Positions 8,318-17,791 of a DNA stretch of 64,000 nt are shown in pieces. The DNA is taken from the NCBI GenBank assembly GCA_000314955.1, contig BAEM01000034.1:62001-126000 (forward strand), given 5' to 3'. A program made the position numbers and the translations under genes. A model generated the notes under the pieces. It ran no database searches. It worked only from the letters and a program-made list of their open reading frames with translations, and was not told where the DNA came from. The stretch comes from Paraglaciecola chathamensis S18K6 (GTDB lineage: Bacteria; Pseudomonadota; Gammaproteobacteria; Enterobacterales; Alteromonadaceae). Within the stretch, counting starts at the first letter, position 1. Each line of letters opens with the position of its first letter.

Positions 8318-8642
8318 TAACTGATAGTCAACGAGTGAGTTAATGAGTGAATAGCTCGCTCACATGCGTAACCGGCTCTCACAGCTGGTGTATGAAAAGT
8401 CGATTATTTTGTCTGCTAAAGAAGACACCCGTTATGATATTCGAACAGAAGCGGAGCCTTCTCCCTATCTAGGGCGAGCGATACTGAATCCTCCTACTCG
8501 CATCACAGTGGATTTTCTCGGCTGGGAGGGGGGTAGATAACCAACATCAAAATTTGGCGCTAAATACCGACGCCCCATAAAGGTGTTAGTGATAAACGGG
8601 GAAACGCGCAGTGCTTGTTTTAATAGTCGACACAGGCGCTGT
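8318..8642. other. Intergenic region, no supported gene
   Basis: About 325 bases lie between the lipoprotein and the convergent GGDEF-EAL gene. A weak stem (GAGTGAG near 8334 with CTCGCTC near 8355) may end lipoprotein transcription, but no U-run follows. A 58-codon ATG frame at 8364-8540 (+) lacks a ribosome-binding site and matches no family I know. I leave it uncalled. Confidence 0.4.
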
Positions 8643-10733
8643 TTAAAAATTGCGTAAGTAGATTTCAATCTCATCAACAGGCAAGGGTTTACTAAAGTAA
8701 TAGCCTTGAATAACGTCACACCCCATAGATTTCAGCTTTGTCACTTGATATTCATGTTCAACACACTCAGCAACAGTACTAAAACCTAGGCTTTTTCCCA
8801 AGGTAATAATAGAGCGTACAATACCCTCGTCTCGCAACAAATGCGCATCGCTATGGGGTATTTCGCTGTGAGTCCCCTCAACTAAATCGTTAATAAAAAT
8901 ACCGTCGATCTTCAGGGTATTAATAGGAAGATCTCGCAGATAACTCATAGACGAGTACCCTGTGCCAAAATCATCAATGGCGATTTTAACGCCCAACGCT
9001 TGAATAGCACTTAATACTTCAACCACCAATTCGGTCGATGTTATAAAGGTGTTTTCAGTAATCTCGATTTCTAAAAACTGCCCTGCAAGTCCTGTTTGAG
9101 TTAGTGCCCCTTCTATCGACTCTAGGCAATGTGGCCCCATTAAAAAAGAGGCGGGAAGATTAACGGCGACAGGTACGATTTCAATTCCGGCGCGCTGCCA
9201 ATCAGCATTTTGCTGACAAGCCTGTTTTAACACCCACACGCTGATGGACTCCATTAAACCTATGTCTTCAGCAATGGGTAAAAATACCGCAGGACTGACT
9301 AACGCTTGTCCATTATTCCATCGAATTAACGCTTCTAAGCCAACCGGCTTCTGGTTGTTAACCTCGACTTTCGGCTGATATACCAAGGTAAAATGTTGCT
9401 GCGCTGAGGCTTGACGTAGTTGTGTTTCCAGTTCTAAGCGCCACACTGAGGCGTTCAACATATCTTGGTCAAAAAATCTAAACTGCCCAGGGCCTAATTC
9501 TTTCGCTTTGTACATACTTGTATCAGCGTGTTTGAGCAAGCTAGAAGCGTCTTCACCGTCTTGAGGGAAACATGCAATACCAATGCTGGTCGAGATATGA
9601 AGCTGATGCCCTGCAGCAATCAGAGGCAAGCTCAGGGCGCTGATAATCTCCTTGGCTAACCCTTCTACTGAATTTAGATCGTTTGGGTTTTGAATAACGA
9701 TTACGAACTCATCTCCCCCCCAACGTCCTACGACATCGTTCTTAGTCAGTTTGTGCTGGATCTTTTTAGCCACTTCAACCAATAGTCTATCGCCCACGAA
9801 GTGGCCTAAGCTGTCATTAATGACTTTGAAGCGGTCTAAATCTAAGAACATCAACGCCAAATTCGATTTATCATCACGCGCTTTTTCGATTGCTTGGGTG
9901 ATTTTTTCAGTCAGTGAGTGCCTGTTGGGTAATTGAGTAAGCGCATCAAAATTAGCGCGCTCGTAAAGTTGCTCTGTACGCAACTCTACTAACCCCTCTA
10001 GATGCTCTCGATGTGAACGCAACTTTGATTGATGGTCTTCTATAGTATCTAACATAGAGTTAATACCATTGACTAAGCGCCCAATGTCATCTTTTCTTCG
10101 ATTAAAGATCCGCTGATCGTAGCGGCCCTCTTTGGCCACATAATCCACTAAATGGATTAACCGCTTAACCGGGGATTGCAAGCGTTTTTGCATGCGCCAA
10201 TTCAGCAGATAAGCCAACAATGAGCCTAACAGAAACACCCACAACACCATGCGCCCATAACGATATTGCTGTGCTTGCAACGAAAGCGTGTCAGCCGACA
10301 GAACAATAAACCCGAGCAGTTCGTTATCTAGGGTGATCTGTTGGGTGAGGTAAAGGTTGTCGTTCGCAAAAAAATAACCTGGTTTTATGTCCTGAGACAT
10401 CGTTTCCCGTTTTGCTCCTTGGCGAGCATAAATAGCAAAAGGTGTTTTTTGTGCATCCAATAATTGCGCGTATCTTACGGCGGGTATTTTGGCCAACGAC
10501 GCCAATATAGTGTGCCCTGCTTGCTCATCATGAAAAAGTAGCGCTGAACGACTCGCTGCAGATAGCAACGAGGCATTACTGTCCATGGTTTTCACCAAGT
10601 TATCTCGATAATCATCAACGAAAGCAGAGTAAATGAGCAACGCCGCGATAGCCAATATCAATAGGTTGGTTCCAATCACCGCCATCAATTGCTTTTGGAA
10701 AAAGGAAGCTCGATTGAATTTAGCCAGAATCAT
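8643..10733 (-). CDS. Membrane sensor diguanylate cyclase/phosphodiesterase (HAMP-GGDEF-EAL)
   Basis: This is a 696-aa inner-membrane protein. Domains in order: TM1 at about 17-38; a periplasmic sensor at about 39-160 of the CHASE8/YfiN type; TM2 at about 162-180; HAMP at about 182-235; GGDEF at about 258-420; EAL at about 435-690. The cyclase signature is intact (WGGDEF, 339-343). The inhibitory I-site RxxD position reads TKND (330-333), so product inhibition there is probably lost. EAL is intact (E467-A468-L469), as are EITENTF and the DDFGTGYSS loop. It is the last gene of a three-gene operon: its ATG overlaps the stop of the YfiR-like gene (TAATG). In YfiBNR systems YfiR represses the cyclase from the periplasm; a similar control is inferred here. 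Net synthesis or breakdown of c-di-GMP cannot be predicted. Confidence 0.9.
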   Translation of the reverse strand: MILAKFNRASFFQKQLMAVIGTNLLILAIAALLIYSAFVDDYRDNLVKTMDSNASLLSAASRSALLFHDEQAGHTILASLAKIPAVRYAQLLDAQKTPFAIYARQGAKRETMSQDIKPGYFFANDNLYLTQQITLDNELLGFIVLSADTLSLQAQQYRYGRMVLWVFLLGSLLAYLLNWRMQKRLQSPVKRLIHLVDYVAKEGRYDQRIFNRRKDDIGRLVNGINSMLDTIEDHQSKLRSHREHLEGLVELRTEQLYERANFDALTQLPNRHSLTEKITQAIEKARDDKSNLALMFLDLDRFKVINDSLGHFVGDRLLVEVAKKIQHKLTKNDVVGRWGGDEFVIVIQNPNDLNSVEGLAKEIISALSLPLIAAGHQLHISTSIGIACFPQDGEDASSLLKHADTSMYKAKELGPGQFRFFDQDMLNASVWRLELETQLRQASAQQHFTLVYQPKVEVNNQKPVGLEALIRWNNGQALVSPAVFLPIAEDIGLMESISVWVLKQACQQNADWQRAGIEIVPVAVNLPASFLMGPHCLESIEGALTQTGLAGQFLEIEITENTFITSTELVVEVLSAIQALGVKIAIDDFGTGYSSMSYLRDLPINTLKIDGIFINDLVEGTHSEIPHSDAHLLRDEGIVRSIITLGKSLGFSTVAECVEHEYQVTKLKSMGCDVIQGYYFSKPLPVDEIEIYLRNF

Positions 10734-11269
10734 TAGCGAATAATCCTTGCTAACTTAAGCAATTCAGAGCTGGCAATGACGTCAATCTTGGCTAATTGCG
10801 CTATATCGAACTCGAAACGCACCTTTTGCGCTTGGGTATAAAAGCGAATTGCAGCGTGCACTTGCTTCACATCTAAAGACTCTAGTACAACAACTGCCCG
10901 CCTTAATTGACCCAAGGATTGCTCTATAGATGACTGAAAATAAGCTAGGTGGCAAAGTGGCTCTTGAAGTGTATGACCGATAACGATCCGCACTTTATTC
11001 GCCCCCTGATTATGCCGTGCAACAAGCGCTTGCATAAATTGATAAAACGGCTCATCACTGTGCACACATAACCGAAATTCGTTTTGCGCACCGCTGTTTA
11101 CCGGCCAACTCATATATTTTATAAAATTAAGGACATAAGCAGCTTTAAGCTTGCGCTCTTTAGTGACTTCCTCTTCGGCGTGTCCCGATTGTGCAAACAA
11201 TACACAAAACAAAAAAATACACTTGCAGAGTTTTACTACTTTCTCTTTCATCAAGTCAGACACATTCAC
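10733..11269 (-). CDS. YfiR-family periplasmic protein (DUF4154)
   Basis: This 178-aa protein has an N-terminal signal peptide (hydrophobic CIFLFCVLFAQSGHA). The family hallmark is a KAAYVLNFIKYMSWP segment at about residues 42-56. YfiR is the redox-responsive periplasmic inhibitor of the YfiN diguanylate cyclase in Pseudomonas. Two mature cysteines are visible (C68 and C106), placed like the first YfiR disulfide; the second pair is absent. The start is uncertain: GTG 11269 lies 1 nt after the upstream stop, while ATG 11251 gives a cleaner signal peptide, and neither has a strong Shine-Dalgarno, which suggests translational coupling. Its stop overlaps the start of the GGDEF-EAL gene, so the two should be co-expressed. 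Confidence 0.85.
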   Translation of the reverse strand: MNVSDLMKEKVVKLCKCIFLFCVLFAQSGHAEEEVTKERKLKAAYVLNFIKYMSWPVNSGAQNEFRLCVHSDEPFYQFMQALVARHNQGANKVRIVIGHTLQEPLCHLAYFQSSIEQSLGQLRRAVVVLESLDVKQVHAAIRFYTQAQKVRFEFDIAQLAKIDVIASSELLKLARIIR

Positions 11270-11270
11270 A

Positions 11271-12338
11271 CTACATTAAACGCGAAAGGGTTATACCAGA
11301 CTGGAAATTTTCTTTCGGCTGGGGCCCATTCAAATTCTGATAAATTGGCTTTGAAAACGAAACGCTTAACGCATATGTTTCACTGAACTTCCATCTGACA
11401 CCCATTTCCGCACTGACTTTCTTGCCGCCGTATAATCTAGGATTGGTAATACTTGCCGGATAAGGAAATGCGCCAGCCAGGGTAATCTCATCATCTTGAC
11501 CATGGATCGCACTTCGATACTGGTAAGCCAAACCCAAGAATGGTTTTATATTTGCTGTCGCATTAAACCGGTATGTGCCTGATAAACTATAACTATTCCC
11601 TAGCCGATAATCTCTGTCATTCTTGCCGGTACGGATCATGGCTGACATGCTAAGGCTAAAATCATGTTTGCCCATGCTCTGATAACTAAATTCAACTGGA
11701 AAATCATAGGTTCCCGAACCCAGTTGCATTGTGTAGGGCAACTGCTGATTACCTACATCCCTTGGCGTATCCCCTTTTTCATCAATCGAGCCAGTGGGTA
11801 GGCTAACGCCAGCGGTAAACCACCAAATGTCTTCAGAGGTCGCGATAAGGCGATGACTAACGGACAACACTGCGTCGCCAGACCCGTCACTATCAATGGT
11901 GAACTGGTCATAGTCAGGCACAATGCTTATATGGTCCGTACTTTGGGTAATGTAAGGTATGGAAGCATGCACACGCCAATCTGCATTAATACGATATCCC
12001 ATGGAAAAAACGTGCACTTGTTGATCGATAACAGTAGGCAGTATCGGGAAATTTTCGTCGCTTCTTTGCGTACCTTGACCCTGCCACAAAACCTCACTGT
12101 CAGCGCGTTTGGCATCACCATCTAAATAACCACGAAACTCGGCAAATTTAAAATTATAAGCGAATGTCCACGGGCTCCCAGCTACCGCCTTTGCGGTATC
12201 ATCCGCAATATCCATTTCGAACAACTCATTCAGGCTGAGTTCGGCAAATTCAGAAGGCGTACTCTGTGCCATACAGAGCGAGGAATAGCTCCCCGCAGTG
12301 ATACACATAACGATTGAAAAAGAAGAAAGTTTATTCAT
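11271..12338 (-). CDS. Outer-membrane beta-barrel protein, first gene of the YfiR/GGDEF operon
   Basis: This 355-aa protein starts with a signal peptide (cleavage near CMAQ, residue 25). Next comes FAELSLNELFEMDI, a segment like the LADLSLEELxNxxV stretch found at the N terminus of many marine TonB-dependent receptors. The rest alternates short amphipathic strands (for example DFSLSMSAMIRTG and YRFNATANIKPFLGL) and ends close to a terminal hydrophobic strand, as in 10-14-strand transporters. No TonB plug domain is present, so it is not a full receptor. It opens a compact minus-strand operon with the YfiR-like gene (1-nt gap) and the cyclase. It may anchor or sense for the YfiR-cyclase pair, taking the place of the OmpA-like YfiB; this is inference. 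Confidence 0.7.
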   Translation of the reverse strand: MNKLSSFSIVMCITAGSYSSLCMAQSTPSEFAELSLNELFEMDIADDTAKAVAGSPWTFAYNFKFAEFRGYLDGDAKRADSEVLWQGQGTQRSDENFPILPTVIDQQVHVFSMGYRINADWRVHASIPYITQSTDHISIVPDYDQFTIDSDGSGDAVLSVSHRLIATSEDIWWFTAGVSLPTGSIDEKGDTPRDVGNQQLPYTMQLGSGTYDFPVEFSYQSMGKHDFSLSMSAMIRTGKNDRDYRLGNSYSLSGTYRFNATANIKPFLGLAYQYRSAIHGQDDEITLAGAFPYPASITNPRLYGGKKVSAEMGVRWKFSETYALSVSFSKPIYQNLNGPQPKENFQSGITLSRLM

Positions 12339-12514
12339 ATTTTTGCTAGACCACGATTTGAAAAAGATAACAACGCTATCACAGATTAATATTTGCTATC
12401 TCACTGTAATATCTACCATTTTTATTAGGTTATGGAAATTTGATTGTGGACAGGGTTACACAAGTTACCCTGCACAAACGAGGTCATTATTTTTACCACA
12501 CCAAGACCAACTAA

Positions 12515-13879
12515 TCAAAGTACTTCAAGGGCTTCACTTAGCCTTGATACCCCGATAATTTCGATTCCATTGACCTTTTGTTTTGGCACATTGGCCTTGG
12601 GTACAATTGCCCGTTTGAATCCATGTTTCGCCGCTTCGCTAATACGCTCTGAGCCATTGGGTACTGGGCGAATCTCTCCCGCTAATCCCACTTCACCAAA
12701 AGCAATCAACTGCGCATCTAAGGTCTTATTCCGAAAGCTAGAAACTATCGATAACAACAAAGCTAGATCAGCACTGGTTTCTGTCACCTTTACACCGCCT
12801 ACCACGTTAGCAAATACATCCTGGTCATTCATTTGCACATCGCCATGGCGATGTAATACTGCTAACAGCATCGCCATACGGTTTTGCTCAAGGCCGACTG
12901 CGACGCGTCGCGGGTTGGCTGTTTGCGAATAATCCACCAGCGCTTGTATTTCCACTAATAGCGGGCGCGTTCCCTCCCATACTACCATTACAATACTGCC
13001 AGGCGACTGCTCTTCGCCACGACTTAAAAAGATTGCCGAAGGATTACTGACTTCTTTTAGTCCACGCTCAGTCATACCAAACACACCTAACTCATTGACT
13101 GCGCCGAAACGATTTTTCTGGCTTCGCAAAGTTCGATAGCGACTGTCGCTTTCGCCTTCTAGCATCATTGAGCAATCAATACAGTGCTCTAGCACTTTAG
13201 GGCCCGCTAAACTGCCATCTTTGGTTACATGGCCGACCAATAACATAGCAATGTGATTTTGTTTGGCGAAACGCGTTAAATAGGCCGCGCTTTCCCTGAC
13301 TTGTGACACACTGCCAGGGGCAGATTGTACATCAGCGACATGCATTACCTGAATTGAGTCAATGACCATAATCTGTGGTTTTAAGCTCAACGCCAGTTTA
13401 CAAATGGTTTCCACGCTGGTTTCTGCCAACATATTGAGCTTATCATTCGGCAGGTTTAAGCGCTGAGCGCGCATAGCGACCTGTTGTAGCGACTCTTCCC
13501 CTGTGACATAGAGCGCATTGCGCTCAGTTGCTAACTGGCACATCACTTGAAGCAATAGCGTACTTTTACCTGCACCAGGAGACCCACCAATTAAGATGGC
13601 ACTACCTGGCACGATACCGCCACCTAGCACTCTATCTAGCTCTTTAAAACTTGATGTAAAGCGAGGTAATTCGGCAACATCGATACTATTAAGCGTTTCG
13701 ATTTTTGCCCCGGTTTGACCAGCGTAACCACGTAAATTCCGTTCAGGTTGGCTGCGCGCTGGGCTGACAACAAATTCAGTAATGGTATTCCAGGCATTGC
13801 AGTCATTACATTGCCCTTGCCAGCGCGGATATTCTGCGCCACAGTCACTACAGACATAGGCAGTTTTACGTTTGGCCAT
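12515..13879 (-). CDS. radA: DNA repair protein RadA (Sms)
   Basis: This 454-aa RecA-like protein promotes branch migration and processing of recombination intermediates. It has the N-terminal zinc finger CSDCGAEYPRWQGQCNDC, the Walker A motif GGSPGAGKST at about residue 97, the RadA-specific KNRFG motif at about 255, and a C-terminal Lon-like domain. Length matches E. coli RadA (460 aa). GGAG lies just before the ATG. In E. coli radA sits beside serB; here a PilZ gene lies between them. The upstream leader carries an imperfect 29-nt direct repeat (13892-13957). Confidence 0.96.
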   Translation of the reverse strand: MAKRKTAYVCSDCGAEYPRWQGQCNDCNAWNTITEFVVSPARSQPERNLRGYAGQTGAKIETLNSIDVAELPRFTSSFKELDRVLGGGIVPGSAILIGGSPGAGKSTLLLQVMCQLATERNALYVTGEESLQQVAMRAQRLNLPNDKLNMLAETSVETICKLALSLKPQIMVIDSIQVMHVADVQSAPGSVSQVRESAAYLTRFAKQNHIAMLLVGHVTKDGSLAGPKVLEHCIDCSMMLEGESDSRYRTLRSQKNRFGAVNELGVFGMTERGLKEVSNPSAIFLSRGEEQSPGSIVMVVWEGTRPLLVEIQALVDYSQTANPRRVAVGLEQNRMAMLLAVLHRHGDVQMNDQDVFANVVGGVKVTETSADLALLLSIVSSFRNKTLDAQLIAFGEVGLAGEIRPVPNGSERISEAAKHGFKRAIVPKANVPKQKVNGIEIIGVSRLSEALEVL

Positions 13880-13891
13880 GTTGCTCCAATA

Positions 13892-13957
13892 TTTAGTTCG
13901 CGCGATTTAGTTAATACAATCTAGACAATTTAGTTCGCACGATTCAGTCAACACGAT
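13892..13957 (-). repeat. Imperfect direct repeat in the radA leader
   Basis: Two 29-nt copies with a 37-nt period (13892-13920 and 13929-13957) share TTTAGTTCGC and continue with only five transitions. They sit between the radA ribosome-binding site and the divergent PilZ gene. They could be duplicated regulator sites or a local slippage duplication. Confidence 0.5.
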
Positions 13958-14155
13958 ACGTGCAATTAAGGGTCTTCACGTACTGGTATTAAAATAAAAA
14001 TCTCACGATTTTTAGCCAGCCAACGCGAAAAGTGCAAATAAAGCCGCCTATATTAGGGGAACCTTGCACATATTGCATTATGAAAACCTCTGCGTGTGCC
14101 GATAAGACGTTATGGCGCTCGTGTTTCACAATAAAAAATAAAGTACGTATTCACT

Positions 14156-16684
14156 ATGAACCAAGATTTTGAACAATATCATGACATTATCGAACAGCTA
14201 AAGCCCATGATAAATGAGCCAGAGTTTGGTCAGATCCTCACGCAGGTCGCAGGTTCAGTCCCTAAGCAAAAACGCTTTTTACTTAAGATGGAACTCAAGC
14301 GTCTAGCGCGACCTTGTACCCGCTTAATTGATTTACGGGGCTATGTAGATGGCAAATGCAAACTCTATGAGTACGAGGATCAGCAGCACTTCTTAGATGA
14401 CATAGCCATAGAAGTATTTGAGCGCCAAGTGCGTTCCTTTGGTGAGTATTCCGTGGGCGTATATGAAGCGGTAATGAACACTGAAAATAACTATCGCGTC
14501 ATGCATAAAAAAGAGCAACAAGCGTCCCTACAACCAACGCAGCGTGAAGAAGACACCACCCCAGCCAGCCAACAATACTTAGCGCCTATTATGCCTTTTG
14601 GTGAATATGCCCAGCGCAGCGAAGAGCGCATGAATTATTCCATGAGTGTTGAGCTATTTACTGAAACGAACAAGAGTATGCTAGCAACAACCGTTGACGT
14701 ATCTCTTAGCGGCTTAAAGCTTAAAATCAGTAAAGAATATAGATTTAAATCAGGCGAGCGCTTAGCTGTTCAATTTCGTGGATTGGAACACGAGTATATG
14801 CTGGACAACCGCCAGGGTGTTCAATATGTCATAGAATCGGTTGAGCGTAATGCACAAGACCAACGATTGCATTTAAAGCGGTTATTCGACACCTTAATGC
14901 CTAGCTTTGATCGTTTTCTTGAGCGCTTTATTCATGGCAACAAACGCCGTTACAAAGTGAATTTAGACAACACATTTGACGCCATACATAAGAAAACGTA
15001 TGAGCAGTATTACATCCCTAATTTCACCTCGATCCCGGTTTATATCGAGTCTACAGATGATCAATTTGCCCCCCGCTATGCCTTAGCAAATGATTGTAAC
15101 CGCCAAGATATTTTCTATTGGAACAATGAGATTAACGACCTGAAGTTAGGTTATTTGTTCAGCGATGCCCGCATTAAGCAATGCCTTTCCTATCCTAAGG
15201 GTTCACAAGAAACTTACCTTTATGTATTTCACCATATTAAAAATGAAAAGGTGTACTTTTACTCAGCTTCGCATGAAGAGCTGATCGCCAATGCAAGTTT
15301 GCGCGATTTATATCTGAGCTACGGTTCTCGTAAAATAAGCTGGCGCGTTTATAAACTGCAAATACAAGAGGTTGAACCGAAACAAAGCCATCGCCCTTTA
15401 TCCATTGCTGACAGCATCAGTGAGTCAGTTAAGCGCCAAAATCAACCCCCAACACCGCGTCTCATGTCTCGGTTGCGCCATCTAAGTCATATCGCCTTGT
15501 TGACCAATGTGACTGACGATGCCAATACCCTTTGCTATCAAAACTTACCCTTGGAGCGCGCCAAACTGCCTAGCCTGAAAGTGTTTGGACATCCTCGTAA
15601 CCGCTCACCAGAAAACATTCAAGTATTTCGATTTAAATATGCTAATCAGCGCCGTGAGTCTCGTTTCATGCTGCGCACCGCAATTCAGCTTAAAGTTGAA
15701 GATATGATCATCGAGGGGCACACAGAAGACATTTCCATTCAGGGGATTAAACTTGAGCTAAAATCATTTTTTCATAAAAGTACCGATAGTCAGGTAGAGG
15801 TCAACTTCCCGCAATTGCAAAAGGTCACTCGCAAGTATGATTTGAGCAACTTATCCTATACGGTACGCCATATATCGAATGAGCGTAATGTACTTCACCT
15901 CAGTGTGGTAAACGATGAAAATAGCACCACGACCAAAGCATTTTTTGATGAGTTAATTAAAAACAACCGCTCTAAACTCAAGGCCTACCGGGATGAAGAA
16001 GACATCCCTGGCATTGGTGAAGCGTTGCGCAACATATACGCGAATAATGTACCGAATGTGGCGTTTTTCATTCGCAAAGAAGGGGCTAAATATCTGCCTG
16101 ACGCCACGGCAACATGGGCAGGACAAACGCGCCTGACTAACTTACTGAGTTTTCAAGCACCGCTGGGTGAGTTCAATTTACTGCCGTTATTCGAAGGCTT
16201 TAACGGGCCAATGGATTTTATTCAACATACCCTTAGCCACATTAAGCCCCACCAGCGCCCCGTGATGAGCGAATTGTTTGTGGCATTTAATCCGAAAAAA
16301 GAAAGTGCCTCAGAGGCAATCAAAAGCTGCTATATAGAGCAGTTTGCAAATGACGACCAACGCCGACAGTTTATTTCCCAAGCGCTTGAGCAAGGCCAGT
16401 TTATTGCACTGAAAATATTTATCGCCCGTACCGGTCGCCCCGATATAGACCGTCTGCAATCTGAAATTAACTACGTCGGTGTATACGCCGTGCACAGGGC
16501 CAAACAACTTGAAGAAAAATTATGGAACGTCAATGGTGTAGGCGATATTTTGGATATAACAGACTTGGTCATGAGTCGTTATCAATTTGATGCTTTAACC
16601 ATTCACGACAACCGAGAAAGGCAACAATACCAAGCGCATAAAAGTATCGAAATTGAACAGTTATTAAATTCAGACCAACCCTAA
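14156..16684 (+). CDS. Large protein with two PilZ domains
   Basis: This 842-aa soluble protein has two PilZ-like segments. The first, at about residues 158-260, has RSEERMNYS then DVSLSGLKL. The second, at about 495-600, has RRESRF then EDISIQGIKL. Both carry the RxxxR and (D/N)xSxxG signatures that bind c-di-GMP; in the first, the arginine motif reads RSEER. The remaining 600 residues have no family I can name. Long PilZ proteins of this kind next to radA and serB recur in Alteromonadales as far as I recall, but their output is unknown. With two GGDEF genes also in the window, it is a candidate c-di-GMP receptor. It is transcribed divergently from radA; a hairpin follows the stop. Confidence 0.82.
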   Translation: MNQDFEQYHDIIEQLKPMINEPEFGQILTQVAGSVPKQKRFLLKMELKRLARPCTRLIDLRGYVDGKCKLYEYEDQQHFLDDIAIEVFERQVRSFGEYSVGVYEAVMNTENNYRVMHKKEQQASLQPTQREEDTTPASQQYLAPIMPFGEYAQRSEERMNYSMSVELFTETNKSMLATTVDVSLSGLKLKISKEYRFKSGERLAVQFRGLEHEYMLDNRQGVQYVIESVERNAQDQRLHLKRLFDTLMPSFDRFLERFIHGNKRRYKVNLDNTFDAIHKKTYEQYYIPNFTSIPVYIESTDDQFAPRYALANDCNRQDIFYWNNEINDLKLGYLFSDARIKQCLSYPKGSQETYLYVFHHIKNEKVYFYSASHEELIANASLRDLYLSYGSRKISWRVYKLQIQEVEPKQSHRPLSIADSISESVKRQNQPPTPRLMSRLRHLSHIALLTNVTDDANTLCYQNLPLERAKLPSLKVFGHPRNRSPENIQVFRFKYANQRRESRFMLRTAIQLKVEDMIIEGHTEDISIQGIKLELKSFFHKSTDSQVEVNFPQLQKVTRKYDLSNLSYTVRHISNERNVLHLSVVNDENSTTTKAFFDELIKNNRSKLKAYRDEEDIPGIGEALRNIYANNVPNVAFFIRKEGAKYLPDATATWAGQTRLTNLLSFQAPLGEFNLLPLFEGFNGPMDFIQHTLSHIKPHQRPVMSELFVAFNPKKESASEAIKSCYIEQFANDDQRRQFISQALEQGQFIALKIFIARTGRPDIDRLQSEINYVGVYAVHRAKQLEEKLWNVNGVGDILDITDLVMSRYQFDALTIHDNRERQQYQAHKSIEIEQLLNSDQP

Positions 16685-16687
16685 ATT

Positions 16688-16707
16688 GAGCGCCCAATAA
16701 GGCGCTC
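16688..16707. terminator. Shared hairpin between the PilZ gene and serB
   Basis: GAGCGCC (16688-16694) pairs with GGCGCTC (16701-16707) across 6 nt, in the 33-bp gap between two convergent genes. It can fold from either transcript. No U-run follows on either side, so termination strength is uncertain. Confidence 0.5.
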
Positions 16708-16717
16708 TGGAGATACC

Positions 16718-17791
16718 TTATTTACGACTGGGAGTGGCTGCTGCCAATACCCAAAGTAACGAATCTAAGCCACCGTTGCGGATAGATATATCAGCTTGGG
16801 CGCGCACTACCGGTTTGGCATGAAACGCCACCCCAAGCGCTGCGGCGTTCATCATGACTAAATCATTAGCACCATCGCCTATGGCAATGGTTTGACAGTC
16901 CGTAACATCAAATTCATTGGCCATTTCAAGCAAAGTCGCAGCTTTGACTTGAGCATCAACCACGCTCCCTGATACTTGCCCGGTCAACTTACCATCAATG
17001 ATTTCAAGTTCATTGGCCACAGCACCATCAAGCTCTAGTCTATCTGCGAGATAATCTGCAAAATAGGTAAAGCCACCAGATGCAATTGCGAGCTTCCATT
17101 GATGCTGCTTCAAGAATTTTACCAAGTTGAGCACGCCAGGCATGAGTGGCAACGCTCGGCGGACTTGTTGCAATATATCTTCGTTGGCCCCTTTTAGGCA
17201 GCCAACGCGGCTGCGTAAACTCTCTTCGAAATCAAGTTTACCTTGCATAGCCTTAGCAGTAACAGTGGATACTTCGTCCCCGACGCCAGCGAGCTTGGCA
17301 ATCTCATCTATGCACTCAACACTGATTACAGTACTGTCCATGTCCATCACCAATAAGCCAGGCTCATCTAGACGAGGCGCACTTGAAAACAAGCAGATTT
17401 CTACTGCATGTTCTGTAGCAATTCGCTCGAGCAGCGGCCTTAAATCTTCAGTGCTCTCGCGCTCAACACGCAATACAACGCCGGCCCCTGTTAACGGGAC
17501 ATCACGTAGAATTTGATAACAAAGTACATTGAGCTTATCTGAAAATGCCATAGATACAGCAAAGACCTTGGCTAGGCTGAGACCTTCAGCAAAAATAACG
17601 ACACTACTGTGCTCAGCGCTTAAGTCAAACCCCTGCAAGCTAAGCTTGCTTCGCGAGAACCCTTCGTGGGCCACCGTACTGACGATGCGATCATTGATAA
17701 AATGAAACTGATTAAACGTTTGATCGGCAATTAAACGTTCCAGAAAGAGGCTAGATGCCAGTTGTTTAGAGTGCGGACTAAATTCAAACAC
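16718..17791 (-). CDS. serB: Phosphoserine phosphatase
   Basis: This 357-aa HAD-superfamily enzyme catalyses the last step of serine synthesis, hydrolysing phosphoserine. The catalytic motif is MDMDSTVISVECIDEIA, with DxDST nucleophile and acid; motif II is ASGGFTYF and motif III GDGANDLVMM. The N-terminal 130 residues are ACT-like and poorly conserved, making it longer than E. coli SerB (322 aa). The start is GTG at 17791 with AGG 9 nt upstream. It is convergent with the PilZ gene and divergent from trmO. Assignment is firm; only the exact start is open. Confidence 0.95.
   Translation of the reverse strand: MFEFSPHSKQLASSLFLERLIADQTFNQFHFINDRIVSTVAHEGFSRSKLSLQGFDLSAEHSSVVIFAEGLSLAKVFAVSMAFSDKLNVLCYQILRDVPLTGAGVVLRVERESTEDLRPLLERIATEHAVEICLFSSAPRLDEPGLLVMDMDSTVISVECIDEIAKLAGVGDEVSTVTAKAMQGKLDFEESLRSRVGCLKGANEDILQQVRRALPLMPGVLNLVKFLKQHQWKLAIASGGFTYFADYLADRLELDGAVANELEIIDGKLTGQVSGSVVDAQVKAATLLEMANEFDVTDCQTIAIGDGANDLVMMNAAALGVAFHAKPVVRAQADISIRNGGLDSLLWVLAAATPSRK

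Noticed and set aside
8364-8540. 58-codon ATG frame between the lipoprotein and the GGDEF-EAL gene
   Set aside because: It has no ribosome-binding site, no recognisable motif and lies in a short convergent gap; chance occurrence is as likely.
8465-8719. 84-codon minus-strand frame overlapping the end of the GGDEF-EAL gene
   Set aside because: It overlaps the EAL-domain 3' end in another frame and resembles no family.
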